A DNA stretch of 64,000 bases from Plantago major (GCA_026545765.1 JAIFAC010000036.1:186001-250000), one strand, 5' to 3'. Positions 1 through 14,624 are shown, counted from the stretch's first letter. Notes: generated from the sequence alone by a model not told the origin. Program-made: numbers and translations.

Positions 1-3000
1 CCGCGGACGTGACACACCTTATGGAGATCCTCTTCAATGGTGGCCTGCTCACCGCCTTCCACCCATGGCCTTGATGAAACACCGAAATGGGAAACACCCG
101 AGTAGACACAAGTTATATTTGTATTACATTAAGAACAAAACAAGTAAACCAAGGATGATTATTTACCCGGTATAGAGCATCCAAATTCGCCTCCATTTCG
201 GGAGTCCGCAGCCAGATTCCTTATCCAGAAAGTACTGTCCACAGAAGGACAACGGACAACCGCCGCTTCTTCGCAGAAAGGTGAGCCTCCGAGCTTGCCT
301 CTTTTGCCCCGAGATGATGGCGCCCGCATAAACACGCGCCTCGGGTCAGCTCGAGTGTTGTGAGTCATGACCGGTAGCGTGGCCCGCGAGTGTGAGCTCT
401 TGCCTTATCAGCACCGCCAGGCCCGAGTCCTCACCACTTTGCTTCGCTTTTCTTCTTCAAGCGAACACAAGAAGATTTTCGGATCCGCATGGGCACCTGG
501 AAGTGTTAATGATTCGGTCCTTTGACCACCGCGACCTCCAAAGCTTGTTGTTCCTCTGCAACCTCTTCTTCTCTCCGAGAGTCGACATGATGTAATCGAA
601 CCAAAGAAATGCATAACAAACCAAGGGCGTAGATATGCACGTTAACGGCGATTGTCAAATTATGGAAATACGAATCCAATAAAGTATCTCACGAATGGCA
701 AGCATAAAGACTCAAGTAATCGTGTTCTTATCAAGTCCGTTTTCCTCCAACTCGATCAAGCTACACACCGCATAAATACGCAGAGGCAGAGTCGACAGAT
801 CTGGGTATGGATAGGTTGGTGGATCGTGTTTATAAATAGCACACCCACGAGCCACATTCTTTCGAAGAGGGCGCCATCGATGCTCTCCTCGTAAACTTTA
901 TGGCAATCCCCATCGTTTCACGCCTCCTGACTTCGGTTTCAGAGCCATCCGCATTAATATGAACTTATCCCACCACTTCACCCCAACGACGAAATGGAGT
1001 CACAAATGAAGTTATAAGGTTTCCTATTCAGAATGTATAAAAAGGATTCCTGACTAAATGAAACGTGAAAGAGTCATCAAGTTCTCAAAGTTTACGAAAT
1101 AGCCCTTTCTTCTTGCAAAAACGACAAGCAAATAAGATTACCCAAGGATTTCGGATAACTCGACTTTGACCAATCCCAATGTGATTTAGATGTGCTTCAA
1201 CTCCGCTGTAATGGGTACCTTCCACCCACAAGCAAAGCTACCTCGCAACACACATACCCTAAGCAAGGGTCAGAAAAGGCGGACTGCTCGGAACCATGAT
1301 TTCTACGGAGTCGTGGATCTCCCACTTCCTCCACTGGGATGTCCTCCGCCTAACCCCGATGGACATGGAAGAAGCCCGTCCGTGTTTAATTCTCCAAATC
1401 ATCCACTATTGTAACAATGACGCAGGACGGGAACTTGATTCGGGCAAATTTTTGCACCATCACGATTAATTGAAGATCGACCGAACGGACGCAGCAGATG
1501 TAGTGCAATCCGCCTCGATCGCCTGTAGGGACGAGCCATTGGATCCTTCCCTTCTTCCCCTCGCCCCCATCTTCATCTTCCTCACCATCTTCTTCATCAT
1601 CATTAGTATCTTTCCTCCGGACGTGCTTCGTGGACGGACCGCTCCGCCACAACACGCCCCTCCACCCCTCAACATCTCGACTTCTTCTGGCCTGCATCAC
1701 GTCCCTTCCCGCTCGCACGCATTGCTTCGCTGGATGTCCCAATTCCACCTAAGGCTCGAGATCGATCGACGACCTAGTCTTAGCAAGGACACCGTCCGGA
1801 ACGCTTCAAGACGCGTTTCAGCGCACCACAGCCCGTGCTGGGCTTCAATCTCCGGACGCACCCAAGATCCACAAAATCTTTCACGAACGAGCTCAGTCCA
1901 CGGACCCGATCCCTAAATCTATCAAGGCTCTATGACCTGGCTTCGTCGGGTCCCGACTATCGCCTCCCGACATCCTAGGCGTATGAAACAAGTCAGAATG
2001 ATGGTGTTGATCGTCCGAGAGTTCGCTTAAGTAATTTCTTAAGTCAAAGGAAGCCTTCACGGATTATACTTAACGCTACCGGCACTATCACCTACCTTAC
2101 CCCAAGACGCCGAAGGGCAAATTTATGGAAGATCGTAGCCAATTGGCACCAACACACTACCAAATAAGCATGCGTAATCAAATTGGTTACTGCAGATACG
2201 CATGAAATGCATCAACAAGATACCGCAATAAATCGGGCATTCAACAAAGACAGAAGAAAAGTGTTTCAACTAAGAACGCTATAAAGCCTTTCACACGCAA
2301 CATCGGCAAAAAATGACTCGACCATTTCATATCCGAAAGGCAAAACATATGAGCACGAAGTAAGCATACCGTGAAAAGGAAACAACTCAAAGAAAAGTGA
2401 AGATGTACGATTTGATAAAGTCGATTTGATAAGTTCGAACGACGACTAAGCCTTTGCTTCTCCGAGGGTACAGATTCAAGACAAAACTTTCAAATCTTGC
2501 GACTTTTGCTTGCTCGGATGTGTCTTCTAACGCTGATTGCTTTTTCACATTGCTCCGAGTTTCGAGATTGCTAAAAGTGTGAAAATGACTAATGACTATT
2601 TATAAGGGCAATTTGGGATAGCCAAGAGTCACGTCATTGATTTGAATCCCACCGCTGATCCTCTCCAATCCAAGGGTCAGACCTCTTCGAAAGTGGACGG
2701 TCACAAGACGTCAGATTTAATGCTCGACAGACGCCACATCAATCGGATCGCAACCCCAACCGCTCATGTCGCCCCGATCCAACGGCCATGTTCCTTTACT
2801 CGATCTTTCTCCGTATGAACGGACAACCTATCGGGCCTCTTGGCTTACGAGAGACCAATTCATCAATCGCCCAACGGACAGCTTCAGAGGGCTACGCCGA
2901 TCCTAACCGCATTTCGACCCATATATCTTGATATAATATTTTTTCTACGCCCCAAGTATGTGATAACCCTGATCGTAGACTAAAAGGGGGGAAAGAGATA

Positions 3001-4340
3001 TATCAATCCTCGAGGACACGGACGACGGATCCCGACAAAAAGGATTTCTTCCTTTTCTTTTAATTAGCGATTCTGACACGCCCACGTATTACCGATCGAT
3101 CCTCATAGTTACCAACTATCTTCTACTAAGATACTTGGAAACCGGGGACATATGTTGATACGTAAATGTGTCCAATCCGCTAAGGCGCCATAGCGTGTCC
3201 TAAAGCGCATCACTATTAACTAGATTCAAGATCGGTCCGACCTCACATGGTCCGCCCAAAGTGAATCGACCAAGACGTCAAGTCACTACATCTCCACGCC
3301 TAGTCCGGAAAGCTAAGGAAAGGACTTCCAAACCGACCATGTCAAGACAGAGATGTTTAATCGCACGAGAGAATCTCTTGACGCCACCATTACATTAAGA
3401 CCAAACATATATAATGTAATCACGAGATACTTCCGTGAGACTCTTCGCTCTGACATCCAGAGTTACCCAAGGGCGATCAACCAAGGCATGATCCGTCCGA
3501 GGGACTAACACGGACCCAAGCGAATAAAGATTTCAGAGGAAAATGTCCAAACTACCCTCCTGTGCCCACTTATCGTATCGACTACGTTTCGCTAACGGGC
3601 CACGGGCCAAAGGTAAGATTGTGTCCAAATATGGATCGTACACTGCATCATCTTATGAGCTACTTCACGAGTATATGATAACTATAATATAGCACAAGGT
3701 CCAGACCTCGAGGTAAGTGATAAGTCGAAGCGAAATGGAAGTAACTGTACCTTTCCCATTACTATCGCATCGAGAGCTACCATCTCCTTTAAGTAGCCTC
3801 ATTCGGATCGACTGGCAATCCGGCAACCCATTCTAACTCCCCACTTAGTCCTTTCAGTGCTCTTTCTGACAAGCCTTTTATCTGACTTCAAGTCGAGGTG
3901 GAGCTGATTAGGTTGCTTGCAGTAGTGTTGGTGTTGAGGTTTATCCTCAACAATAGTAGCTCAGCTTAAAGACATCCTTTCGACTTCTTCTCCTTTCTAA
4001 AATTTTCTTTTTAAAATTAAAAATCGGGTTTCAAGTTTTTGGCGAATTGTCGAATTTAAGTTTTTTTCCTGCTTGGTATGAGCTTCGAGTAGCAGTTGAA
4101 CTGGGTCGACCCTACGGCTTTCACAACATAGACTCCAAGGTAAACAAGATATGGAGGAGAGAAGATTAACAACAAGGGTCGAGAAGAGTCGATAGTCAGA
4201 CTATCTCTCCTTAAAACTCTATTTCTCCACCACCGTGCACACGAGTGTTATGCAATAGTCTCCCAAGATAAACCCTATCGTAAACGACTAGGTTGCACTC
4301 TGATAGCCGAGTACGACAAACTGTAATTTGAGTGTGTAAG
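1..4340 (+). mobile_element. Decayed repeat, probable LTR retrotransposon remnant
   Basis: This block has no convincing gene, is less AT-rich than the rest of the window, and its reading frames are short on both strands. Two things suggest an LTR element on the plus strand. One is a TATA-like TATTTATAAGG near 2596. The other is TGGTATGAGC near 4075, which matches the usual plant primer-binding site TGGTATCAGAGC (initiator methionine tRNA) except for two missing bases. On that reading an LTR ends near 4073 and internal sequence follows. A minus-strand stretch near 1390-1748 carries a GHPAKQC string and an acidic run, vaguely gag-like, but no complete zinc knuckle was found. No integrase, reverse transcriptase or second LTR was seen. 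Confidence 0.35.
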
Positions 4341-5744
4341 GATTCACAAAAGAGCAAGAGGGAATGATATTTTCAAAGTAAGTATGGCTTGGGTTGTGTG
4401 TTTCAGTGAATAACTGCTCCACACATTTATACTTGCTATGTGATCATTTCCAAAGTTATATCATTCCATTAAAGGTGTTAACCCTTCATAGACACAAGTT
4501 GAAATGACGGAAAATATTCAACCCAGGGACGTTTCTATTTATAAAAATACAAGGAGAATTTGGAAACTAATTAAAAAAACACATGCTTTGGACGCCATGT
4601 GGCTCCCCACATCAGCTTGGCTGTGAGAAACAAAAGTTGTTGTACGACCGCGTGAGCTCCTAATTTTCCCCAAACTTTTAATTTTCCACTTGTCTTTTGG
4701 ATTTCTCAGTCCCTTAAACACGAATTTAACACATATAACTAAAATTCCTTGTGTCAAGAATGAATTAACTCATTATTGCATTGATGAAATACACTTATAA
4801 CATTAATCACATTTTCACCACTGACAATTTTAGTGACTCGTAGAGTGTTTGGCTAAGAGTTAATAACTTGTAGTATTTCGTAAAATTTAGGTGTTTTAAC
4901 TCGATTTTCAGAGTTTTAACTCTTAGTCAAACACTCCCTTAATATATTAAATGCAATTCGTTTCAATAACGATATTTACGCTATACGGAATGATTGTTTC
5001 CGACCTGTTAACCCAACTTACCAATAGTTAAATAAATTGAAAGCTCACTCATTCATCAAAATTGCATTTATGTAGGTTAGTATATATTCAAGAAGTATCC
5101 AGATGTCAGACTACCTCCTGCTTATATAGACTGCATAGAAAACTATGATTTGGATCCCTTCCTAAATTGATAAGAAATGACACCGAAGTCCGAACTGATA
5201 ACTAGCCATTGAAAATGAGCAAGTAATTGGGTAGGCCACCGGACCCAACCTATATATGACATCGTGTCTTATCAATGATGATGTACAGGGTACAAGTACC
5301 ACAGTATTTCTTCCCATAATAACGTTCCTTAATAACGGTTATCACTAATCATCACCTTATGGGCCCTAAAGTTCAAACTTTAATCCTAAATTCGATTACT
5401 CAATTTTAGAAAAACTGAAATAAAAAATATTAAAGATTAAAATAACATAAAAATGTTTCAGCACCTGAGCTGAGACTTGAGAGACGCGCTCTGGTCTCGC
5501 AACTGTAATTAATAAATACGGAAATTCTAATTCCATTTCCAAATTCCAAAAATCCAAATTGGCAAATTCTAGTAATTGCAAATTACATTTGGTTCGACCA
5601 ATTCTCACCCATTTCTTCAAAATTTCTCCTTCTCCAATCAAGCTTCTGTGAAACGACTTTCAGTTTCTGCTCTCTACAATCAGATCGCCGTTTCTCTCTT
5701 TCGCATAAAATGTGGTGACAGTTGAGAGCTAAATCGGTGAAGCA
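4341..5744. other. Intergenic and promoter region of the SMP-domain gene
   Basis: AT-rich sequence without a recognisable gene. It contains one small foldback element (4843-4937) and the presumed promoter and 5' UTR of the gene starting at 5745. The last 200 bases are CT-rich, as is common for plant 5' leaders. Confidence 0.5.
4843..4937. mobile_element. Short foldback MITE, hAT-like termini
   Basis: The left end reads GAGTGTTTGGCTAAGAGTTAA and the right end TTAACTCTTAGTCAAACACTC, inverted copies about 95 bp apart. This structure is typical of tiny foldback MITEs. The superfamily is inferred from the GTGTTTGG-type terminus only, and no clear 8-bp target duplication was confirmed. Confidence 0.5.
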
Positions 5745-8700
5745 ATGGTCCTTCTTCTGCTGTTATTCTTCATCCTTGGTGCCGTTACAGTCGTTGCTGC
5801 TCAAGCAGCTGGTGTGTGGATTTTGATTAGCCGCCTTCAAGTGAAAACTCAGAAACAAGAGGCTGAAGCCAAAGCGGCGAGATCGGTTGCTTCGCCCAGC
5901 GACGTGAACGCTTGCTTGTGCGACAAGCAGGTGATTGGGTATTATTATCATAATTGTTCTTATTTTCAGCGATCATGCTTTACGAAGTGGAATTGTCTCG
6001 TATGCCTGTGTTGTGCGTGTTTTTGCGTTTATGTTGAAGTGTTGTTGCAGTTAGATTTTGGAATTATACGATACGGTGTATATGACATGGTATATGGAAG
6101 TTATGCATTGGAGTTGTTGGATAGTTTTTGCATTCTCATAAGAATTTCAATGAAGTGGTAAGCACTGTAGGAATATCTCCTTCAATTTGTTAGGAGCTAT
6201 TCAGTTAAGCTTTAGTTTGAAGGTGCTACTAGTGTTTTGCAATTGTTGGAATGGACCAGAGACTAGCATAGTAGCATCTCCATTAAACGAGGGGCTTTAG
6301 TTTGAAGATGCTAGTGTTATGCAATTGTTGGAATGTACCAGAGACTGGCATCTTCATTAAACGTTGGAATGTTTCTCAGGAAAAATAAACATGCTAGCAA
6401 TCTTCAAAAGTTTCAGTACGATTAATGACGAAAGACTGCACTAGTATAAATGAACTTAAGTCAGGCATATACCGAGAGGAGACCTTGCTGCGGGATGTGG
6501 ATTAAACCTGTGTATGTTCTACAGACTGTACATGCATTCAGAGGATGTAGTCATGTAGGATATTGATGTGTAACCTTGAGGATTTAGACGATTCTTTATT
6601 TGATGGCTTTTAGAGTAAGAAGAGCTTGACATGTATATCATGATTCATGATTAACTTTACATCAACTTTAACATTCTGGTTCACAGTTATTCGGAACAAA
6701 ATAATCTGTGTAGATACATTGTTTTTGCTTTTTTTCTCGTACTTGAAAATGTCCTACTTCACTAGCAGTTGAGAGAAGTGCCGAGTCATATGATTCACTA
6801 AGTTTTCACGTTTCAAAACATTCACATCCGTATCAACTGCATGTTCCGATGCGTTCCCTTTGCGGGAAATCAGCAACAGAGATGGCCAACTTGAACATAT
6901 TTATGTTCTTCATTCAGTGACAAAGTTTCCTTAGGACAAGACGACCTGGTTAGTTTACGTTCTTGATAAATCATCGTACAGAAGGAATGCGTGCGGTTGG
7001 ATGAGGGGATTATGGGGCAGTTTTTATGCTAATGCTTTGCCCAATTGTTCATTAGAAACTCAATCGTGTTAAAACTTATAAGATCTAGTTTATCCACCAG
7101 CTAGAAACCCCACTCTTTACATTGACATGTGTTTTTTCTTCTTCTATTTCTCAGGGGGATCTATGGGTTTTGGAGCCTGAAAAAGTTCCAAAACTTGGGG
7201 TTGAGGACAAAACGCTGACAGAGCAAAGGAAGCGAAAGGAGATCCTGGAGGTTGCACCAGTTCGCAGACATGCCAGAATTAAGGATCGTTGTCTCATCCT
7301 AACAGAGATGGATGGTACCTCTGTTGAGATTTCACTGAGGGGCTGCATGGTTGTTGCTGTCTCTGCTACAGACTTATCCACAAGAAAATGGTGATTTGAC
7401 ATTTATGCGACACTACTTATGGGATTTAAATTTTAAAAAAGACTTTATGTTCTGTATCTTTATGCACCATGTGGCATCATCGGTGTTTAAGATGTGTTTA
7501 GGATTGAAGGGGGTGCCTTTGAAATCATTGGTGTGTACTATAAAAATAATGAAATAACACTAATAACATGGAGTGCATGATTTAGCATTAGGAAAAATGA
7601 GAACTGATATCATTCCCAACTTCTTTTAATATGTTTCAATTAGAACATTACAACTATGGTTTAAATAACAGCTAAATAATGTTTAGCTGTTCATGTAGCC
7701 TATCTTTTTGGCTACAATTTTCAATTGTATCAGTGTGAAATTAGACCCGATCCAGTTCACAACTGTAATAATTATTTATCCACTGCCTGTTATTTGAGAA
7801 ATATATATTCAAAGATGTTCATTTGTCCACGGAAAGCACAACACCGCGAGATAGTATCATGCTTTTCATTAAACCCTCTACTGATTGCTTTATTCTTTTC
7901 TGGAAACATTATAGAATGAAATTGCCCAATACTTTGTTATTTCTTGCATTCATGTCTGTAACTTGTATTCATCTATTCCTTGTAGGGCCAAAAGGTATCC
8001 CATTAAAGTGGAGAGGAAGGATTCTGTCATCTATAAGGGACATAAAGTTGTTTACATATATCTTGAGACCTCTTGGGAGAAAGAATCATGGTGTAAAGCT
8101 CTTCGGCTTGCTTCTTTTGTTGATGAAAGAAAAACTGCCTGGTTTTCTAAGTGGAGCACTGAATTTCAAAATTACCTGGCATCACTAAATGCAGGATACC
8201 CTTCATTTATGAAACCTGACGGATTCTTTGGTGCAGACATAATGGACAAGTCAGTTAAGTTTGACAATTCTTCATCCAAAGTTCGCCAATTTCTTAAGAA
8301 GCTTGGAAGGAAAGCTTCTAAAGGTGGATATGACTATAAAACTAGTGGGATTCAAAATTTAGGCCACGAAGATAAGAAACTAAGTGAGAGCTCTCGATCC
8401 ATCCAAGACTCCACCCCTAACACTGGCTTAGGCAAAATAATCACAACAAGAAAGCCACTTGGTGCTATTTCTGCCGATGACAGTAGTATGGCATCATCGG
8501 TTTCAACATCTTCTGAACCAGGAAGTAGAAGTAATTTGTCTGGGACATCTGATGGAGACTCAGACCACAATGAAGGCGCCCTGTGTTTCAATCTATTACT
8601 TTCCCGACTTTTCTTTGATGCCAAAAATAATCCGCTAATGGTGAGCTCTATACAAAACCGCATTCAGGTACGTGGTACTTATATTTTTCCAATCCCATTG

Positions 8701-11700
8701 GGGTTGTGCGTGAATAACTTTGACGTGGAGTGTGGATTCACAATGATATGTTTTTAATTTTATTGCATAAAGTTGTAAATTTATCCCAAAAAATACCTAA
8801 ATTGAAATATTGATTTAGTGATGGAAAAATAACATATCTTATTATCCAAATATTTAATATCTGTTTCCCCTTTTAAGCTTGGAGGTCTTATTAGATGAAT
8901 AGTATGGTTTTCTTGGGGTAAATATTGTGATGAGGTAACAGTATACTATTTTTCTCTTGATTAATGTGTACAGTAACCACATTTAAAAAATAAACCATAG
9001 TATTATGATGACCCCCCTCCCCCTTCTGCTCACAGAAAAATAGATGGCTATCATACTTTTATCCGTTCCATTGGTTTGTATCAACCCATTTGAACAATCA
9101 GGGAAGTATTAGTATGGCATTATAATACATCCTAAATATGTATTTCTATATGATAGAGTTCATAAATATTTCATTTATAACAAAAGAACTGTGTGAACTA
9201 GATCAGTTATTGTCGGGATTGATCTAACTATCTTATTCCCCCCCCCCCCCACCCTTTAGATTAATCAGGAGGATTGTTACATATAGAATATCTTATACCG
9301 AGTATGAACGTATGGTGGTTTCGGCAGTTACTTTCCTTATCAGTCTAGACAAAATCGAGGTTCTGTTTCATGTAGTGCGATTATATTCCCAGCCTGTCTT
9401 TGTCTATAGATTCTGGCACTTATCCAGGTCGGTTTTCGTTCGGTACATCGTCCATTTAGGTTTCCGTGTTTTCTATGCATTTGATGCGGTGGTAATTTCA
9501 ACAAATGCGATTTTTATAGCATTCTTCTGACTTTCTTGATCAGTATCCATATCATCTATCCTTGGTGAACTTTGTCATTGAGTTTCAGATCGAAGTTCGT
9601 ACGCGCCTGCATGTACACTATGTTACATCCAGGGGTTAATATCTCTTGTGCAATTAAAAGAACTAAAATGGTCAAGCTGTAAGGCCTTTACTAATTTCTA
9701 CAGTTGTTGGCAACAAAAAAGTCCTTTCGTAACATTAAGTGTCTGTTTGGCATCCAATTTAAATCGCCAAAACCTGGTTAAAAACACCTAAAACCATCTA
9801 TTTTAATCTGGTTTTCATGATTTTAATCGCTTGCCAAACAGCCCGAAAGCTGACTAAAATCTAAAAGTTCAACATTGTGCAAGTTCTTGTAAAATAAGTG
9901 ATCGATCATGAGTTCTTGTTTGCAAGATCTAAACCAAGTCTGGAGTGATTCTACTGTACTTATGAAGACCAGATTTTGAGGCTATTTTTAGATGCAGTGA
10001 AGTAGTTTATTTGGTGTGTTTGAACGTGCTTATCATATGTGCCAACTAATGCGTGTATTAATATGCAATAGAGAGCATTATCCAACATGCGGATTCCTAC
10101 TTATATTGGTGGAATTACCTGTACTGCTTTGGATCCGGGCACTCTTCCTCCGCGCATGCTCGCGATGAGGGTCCTTCCCTCAGATATGAATGAGGTGTGG
10201 GCAATGGAAGTTGATGTAGAATATCTTGGGGGTGCACTTCTGGGCATTGAAACGAGGCTTGAGATTCAAGAATTAGACTTAGAGATTAAGGAGGGAGCTC
10301 GTATTGATACTAATACTGCTAGTGAGGTTGCCTCTGATCTACTGGAAGATCTTGGGGAACAATTGAAGCTTTCCGACGAGATGATGGATGAAAGGAAACA
10401 AAAAGATGAAGGAGATTGTGGCCCAGGTGTCTAATTCTTTTCATTCTTTATCCAGTTTGTTGAACTTTCTACATCTGTTGCACTCTACAGGCTGTTGTCT
10501 CAGACAATTGCTCTTTTGACTGAATTAATGCAATTTGTTGGAGACTGTGTGTCCTGTCAATTTATGCATATTTTACAATTCTAACATCAACTGTAGTCCA
10601 TCCACAAGCTATGGTATTATTTAGTCCATTTTAGAGGAATACTATATTATCTTGGAGAATGCTACAAAGAGTTCATAAATCATAATCATTTCTAAAATGC
10701 CTTCTAAAATTTATCTGCCTTCTTTGGTTAGTTATTTAGTCATTTTATGTGAATTTACAATGTGTAAGAGAGAGATAGGGAAATTAAGATGAGATAGAAA
10801 GAAGATGGTAGAAAACAAGAGGAAAAGGATGTAGGTATGTGTTTACAGATGTTAGTAACCGTGTTATGTTTGTTATTGGTCCACTTTTTTTGGCCAAATC
10901 CAAAATCCAAGATCGATGCCCAAAACACCTAGCCAAACAAAACACTAGTGTTATCCCTTTTTTCTTTTTATGGTGATGCTTACCAATAAAGTGGTCTGGC
11001 TATTAACATGATTACATTTTACTGCCATTTCTATAAGGTCTGTTCAATGGTAATGTTATAGGAGTTAGAAAGCATCAGTTCTCCTTTTTGTGAGTTTGAC
11101 TATATACTCAAAATATTTTCTACACAATGATATTGAACAAAATACCAACTCATTCTATGTTTATATATCCTAAACGTAATCTTTTTGAGAAAATATCAGT
11201 GACTACCTTAATGTGCATAGGTCTCAACAGTAAGGGCTGCTCTGTTCTGAAAATTTCTTCTCAGGATGTTGTGAGTATTGGCCTATCTATATCTGTCCAT
11301 CTTGTTGTTTTCTTTCTTTTGTTTTAATTTGTTGGGAAAATACTATCTCTTCTACCTGTTAAGAGGCATTTTTGATGTACCTGTCCGATGACTGGATTTT
11401 ACTTGCAACTTGGCACGATATTATCCTATATTTGCCACATTCCTTGTTTATTTTCGCCATGCTTGCCGTAGACTATTCACCCCGTTCAATACCTTTGCAG
11501 ATGAAAAAGAAGCTTCCAAAAGCATAGCTGGTACGTCATCTCAAGTGCCTAAATGGAAGTCTGTGCTACATTCTATTACCAAACAGTTCTCACAGGTTTG
11601 TAATGCAGTCTTACTTCTACAGTTCATTTCTGAAACTAGCCTTTTAATAAGTTTCCCACTGTAGTGTTATTCTTGAAGCAGTACTTTATGGAGCTTTCTT

Positions 11701-14624
11701 AATAGCCACATATATGTTTGCATACTATTCTGTTCAGTTTTGCATTATCCGTTGTTTCTGGTTGCCCCAGTTATCTAATATACTCGAGGGGATTTTCAAT
11801 GATCATGACACTGAAAGTTCTGCCATTGAAATAAGAAGCAAAGTTGTCTTTCACTATTGTATTACGATGTGTTAGAATCTTGTAATGCCACCATTTTTTC
11901 GTAGAGAGTGAGTATGTCGGTGAAATTAAATTGTTGAAATGAGCACCTTAGACTCTTCCTTGCAAATGTCTAATGAAAGACTTAGTAAGCACCAATTATG
12001 GAGCCCAAAGCACAGGAAATTCCAATGCATGATACTAGATCTTATAGGTTAGGATGCTTCTCAAAGTAATTGTACTTCCAAAGGTGCTACATCGTGCCCC
12101 AAATATCATTACATCATTTGTGCAGGACACTACTTATAGATGTTGCACATGGATTTTAGACAATTTATCATGGCCTTTACAAGCGACTGTGTTACAGCTG
12201 TCACCTGGGAAAATGATTAACTCAAGTTACCAACTTACCTTCACATACAAAAAAAATTAGAGAGAAATTATCCGCAATAGATTTTGTACATTCTTTCTGA
12301 TTTTTATAAATTATAATGAATTTAAAGGACGAGAAAATCATGGCTACATAATGTGATGGGGGAGAGAAACAAGTCATATTCTGAGATCCATAGGTAGGTT
12401 TACAGCTTGGGCTATATTTTAGTATTAGTTTTACGAGTATATATGGATAACTTTTTTATGGAAGATGCCTAACACAATGTGAGTATATTGCTTTAGTGCT
12501 TCTCACCTGTTTTTTCTTTATTTATTGAAGGTTCCTATCACTTTGGGTATAAGTATTTCTTCTCTCCGTGGAACATTTAGGTTGTCGATGAAGCCTCCGC
12601 CTTCAGATCAAATTTGGCTGGCTTTCTTCTATGCCTGATATTGAATTCAACTTGGAATCATATGTTGGTGACCGTAAAATTACAAGCGGCATCTTGCTTT
12701 GTTTCTGATAAATCGATTCAAGGTCAGATTCTTTACTTATATATGTTAATGCCTAAATTTCTGGTAATTACTAATTACATATCAAATTGCTCAGTGGAGT
12801 AGATGGACTCTCATTATACTGCTGAGAACCGGTGGAATGATGAAAAACGTTCACCTAGATCTGAAAATATAACAAGGATATGTTTTGGTGTGGGGAAAAA
12901 AGATTACATGGCCAGATAGCTTTAAATTATAAGAGACTGAAAAAAACTAACCTACGCACTGTTCCAAGAGAGAGAGTGTGGAGATTTGCTGATCATTTCT
13001 TAGGTTGTGAAGTAACAAGACTAACTCAGTTGCTCCTTAATAGCATTTCCTTGACCAAAGTCCAAGTGTAAAGAATATAGTCCTCCTGGAAAACACTTAT
13101 GTAGACCAGACCAGTCTTTATAAAACCTTGTGGCTGAAAATGTTCTAGTTCATTTCAGCATCATGCATCTATATTCATTCAAATCTTGTTAAAAGAAGAA
13201 AAGAAATGGAAAAAAGAGATAGAAATCTCTTTTTGGTGCGCTCTATTGTGCTCGCTAGAGTTTCTACAAGGCTTTGCTCACAAGTTTGGTGTTCTCTATT
13301 GTGCGCGCTGGAAGACACCTGGTAATTAGTCAACAGAAAAGATATCTTCACTTTCTAATAAAAACCAACACGCATGATACGTTGCACATGATCAAGGATT
13401 CAAGGGTACATCTTTATATTTCTAATAAAAATGAACAGTGGTGATACTTTGCGCTTGATGAACTAGACAAATCAGCAGACGGATATGTAGTTGCACTTGG
13501 ATACTAAATTGAACATGTGAATTAGTCATCACCATTTAATTAATCTGACCTTAGAGTTATACATATACTTCCTTACTACTAATGTTTGTTCTGAAGTAGT
13601 TATCTGGCTGTGTCTCGGACATATTGTTCCGGCAGTGATAGGCATGTATTGGGGAAACTGCAAGAAAACCCTTGTGATTGTAACTTATGCAAACCAATGT
13701 AATTCTCAATGCATAGCGTCTTTTTTGTGATTCTAAAAAAAAAATCTGCACGTTAGCCAGTTTAGGGTGCAAATGTAGAAACTCTAGTTGCAGAAGAGTT
13801 TTCCAAGTATGTGCCAAGACCAGTTTTATTCAGAGTACCTGAGGAGGAAAACGTTCTGCATTAATGAAAATAATATTGGGAATTTTGTAATTTCACATAA
13901 CAGAAGGGAAATATGCCATCCCCCAATTTCCAGAATCAATGCATCTCTATGTGGTGCTGATTTCAGTTATCCAAAGGGATTTGCTGCTTTTTTTCTAGCC
14001 ATTAGTACATCTCTGGTTGAAGTTGGGGGCTGATACAACTTTTGTTCCTTTCAGGCCGGAATTCGCGAAACAATGGTGCTTCCAAACAGAGAGAGTGTCT
14101 CTATCCCTTGGATGTTAGCGGAAAAAGATGACTGGGTGCCTAGGAAAGTTGCTCCATTCATGTGGTACAGATCTAATCAAGATTCTACTTGCAATACAAT
14201 GAAACGAGCAAATTCCACTCGGACATCAGAAGCTGGCATTGAGAAATCTAAGAGTTTTGGTCATACTGCACCACCAAGTCCCTCCAGGTCTTCATTACGT
14301 TCTGTGATTGAGTCCCCGGTGAATAATGGATCTTCCGAGGATCTTCAAGCCCCACTACTAGAAAAGGACGATGTTTCCTCGAGTGGCAGAGAGGATAAAG
14401 TGGACTCTCCCGTGCATTCTCGATCACTTGTTTCTACGGAAGGACAGACACATAGCTCAGAAGATGATGAGTCAAAACTGAGGAGATTGGGGACAAGAGA
14501 ACGGATGCGCGGATTAGGTAAGAGAATGGGAGAAAAGCTCGAGGTGAAGAGGCGGAACATCGAAGAGAAAGGAAGGATTCTAGTCGAACGGATGAGAAAG
14601 GAAGGATTCCAGTCGAACGGATGA
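5745..14624 (+). CDS. TEX2/Nvj2-like SMP-domain protein (ER lipid transfer)
   Basis: Plant homologue of the DUF2404/testis-expressed 2 family (Arabidopsis At1g73200/At1g17820 type), expected at ER contact sites where SMP domains move lipids. Seven exons read well: 5745-5930, 7155-7390, 7986-8667, 10072-10426, 11501-11595, 12531-12722 and 14055-14624. The N-terminus is a membrane anchor (MVLLLLLFFILGAVTVVAAQ). A PH-like region follows (exon 2 and early exon 3, with RKWAKRYPIKVER across the junction), then the SMP core (exons 3-6: LLLSRLFFDAKNNP, TYIGGITCTALDPG, SSMPDIEFNLES) and a charged, serine-rich tail. Exon 6 lacks 2 nt near 12620-12632 and 1 nt near 12690 relative to the conserved frame. 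With those restored the product is about 772 aa, close to the family. These are probably assembly errors. Function is inferred from the family. Confidence 0.85.
6209..6363. repeat. Tandem duplication in intron 1 (two units)
   Basis: Unit 1 (6209-6289) and unit 2 (6294-6363) both start GCTTTAGTTTGAAG and end CATTAAACG. They share TGCAATTGTTGGAATG and ACCAGAGACT. They differ by a short indel and scattered substitutions, so this is an old local duplication with no sign of function. Confidence 0.8.
9239..9251. repeat. Poly(C) tract in intron 3
   Basis: A run of about a dozen C near the middle of a long intron. Its length is likely to be unreliable in long-read assemblies. Confidence 0.8.
9739..9845. 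mobile_element. Small foldback MITE in intron 3
   Basis: The left end GTGTCTGTTTGGCA is mirrored at the right by TTGCCAAACAGCCC. Internal AATTTAAATCG and GATTTTAATCG are also inverted copies. About 107 bp long, it resembles the element at 4843-4937 in terminal motif and size. The class is inferred from structure only. Confidence 0.5.

Noticed and set aside
1386..1748. 120-codon minus-strand frame as a gag gene
   Set aside because: Only one partial zinc-knuckle-like string, no second cysteine pair and no pol domains nearby.
11771..11873. Extra exon of the SMP-domain gene after CCCCAG
   Set aside because: It would reach a stop, and the flanking exons (ending KQFSQ, starting VPITL) join in phase to give the conserved SMP sequence without it.
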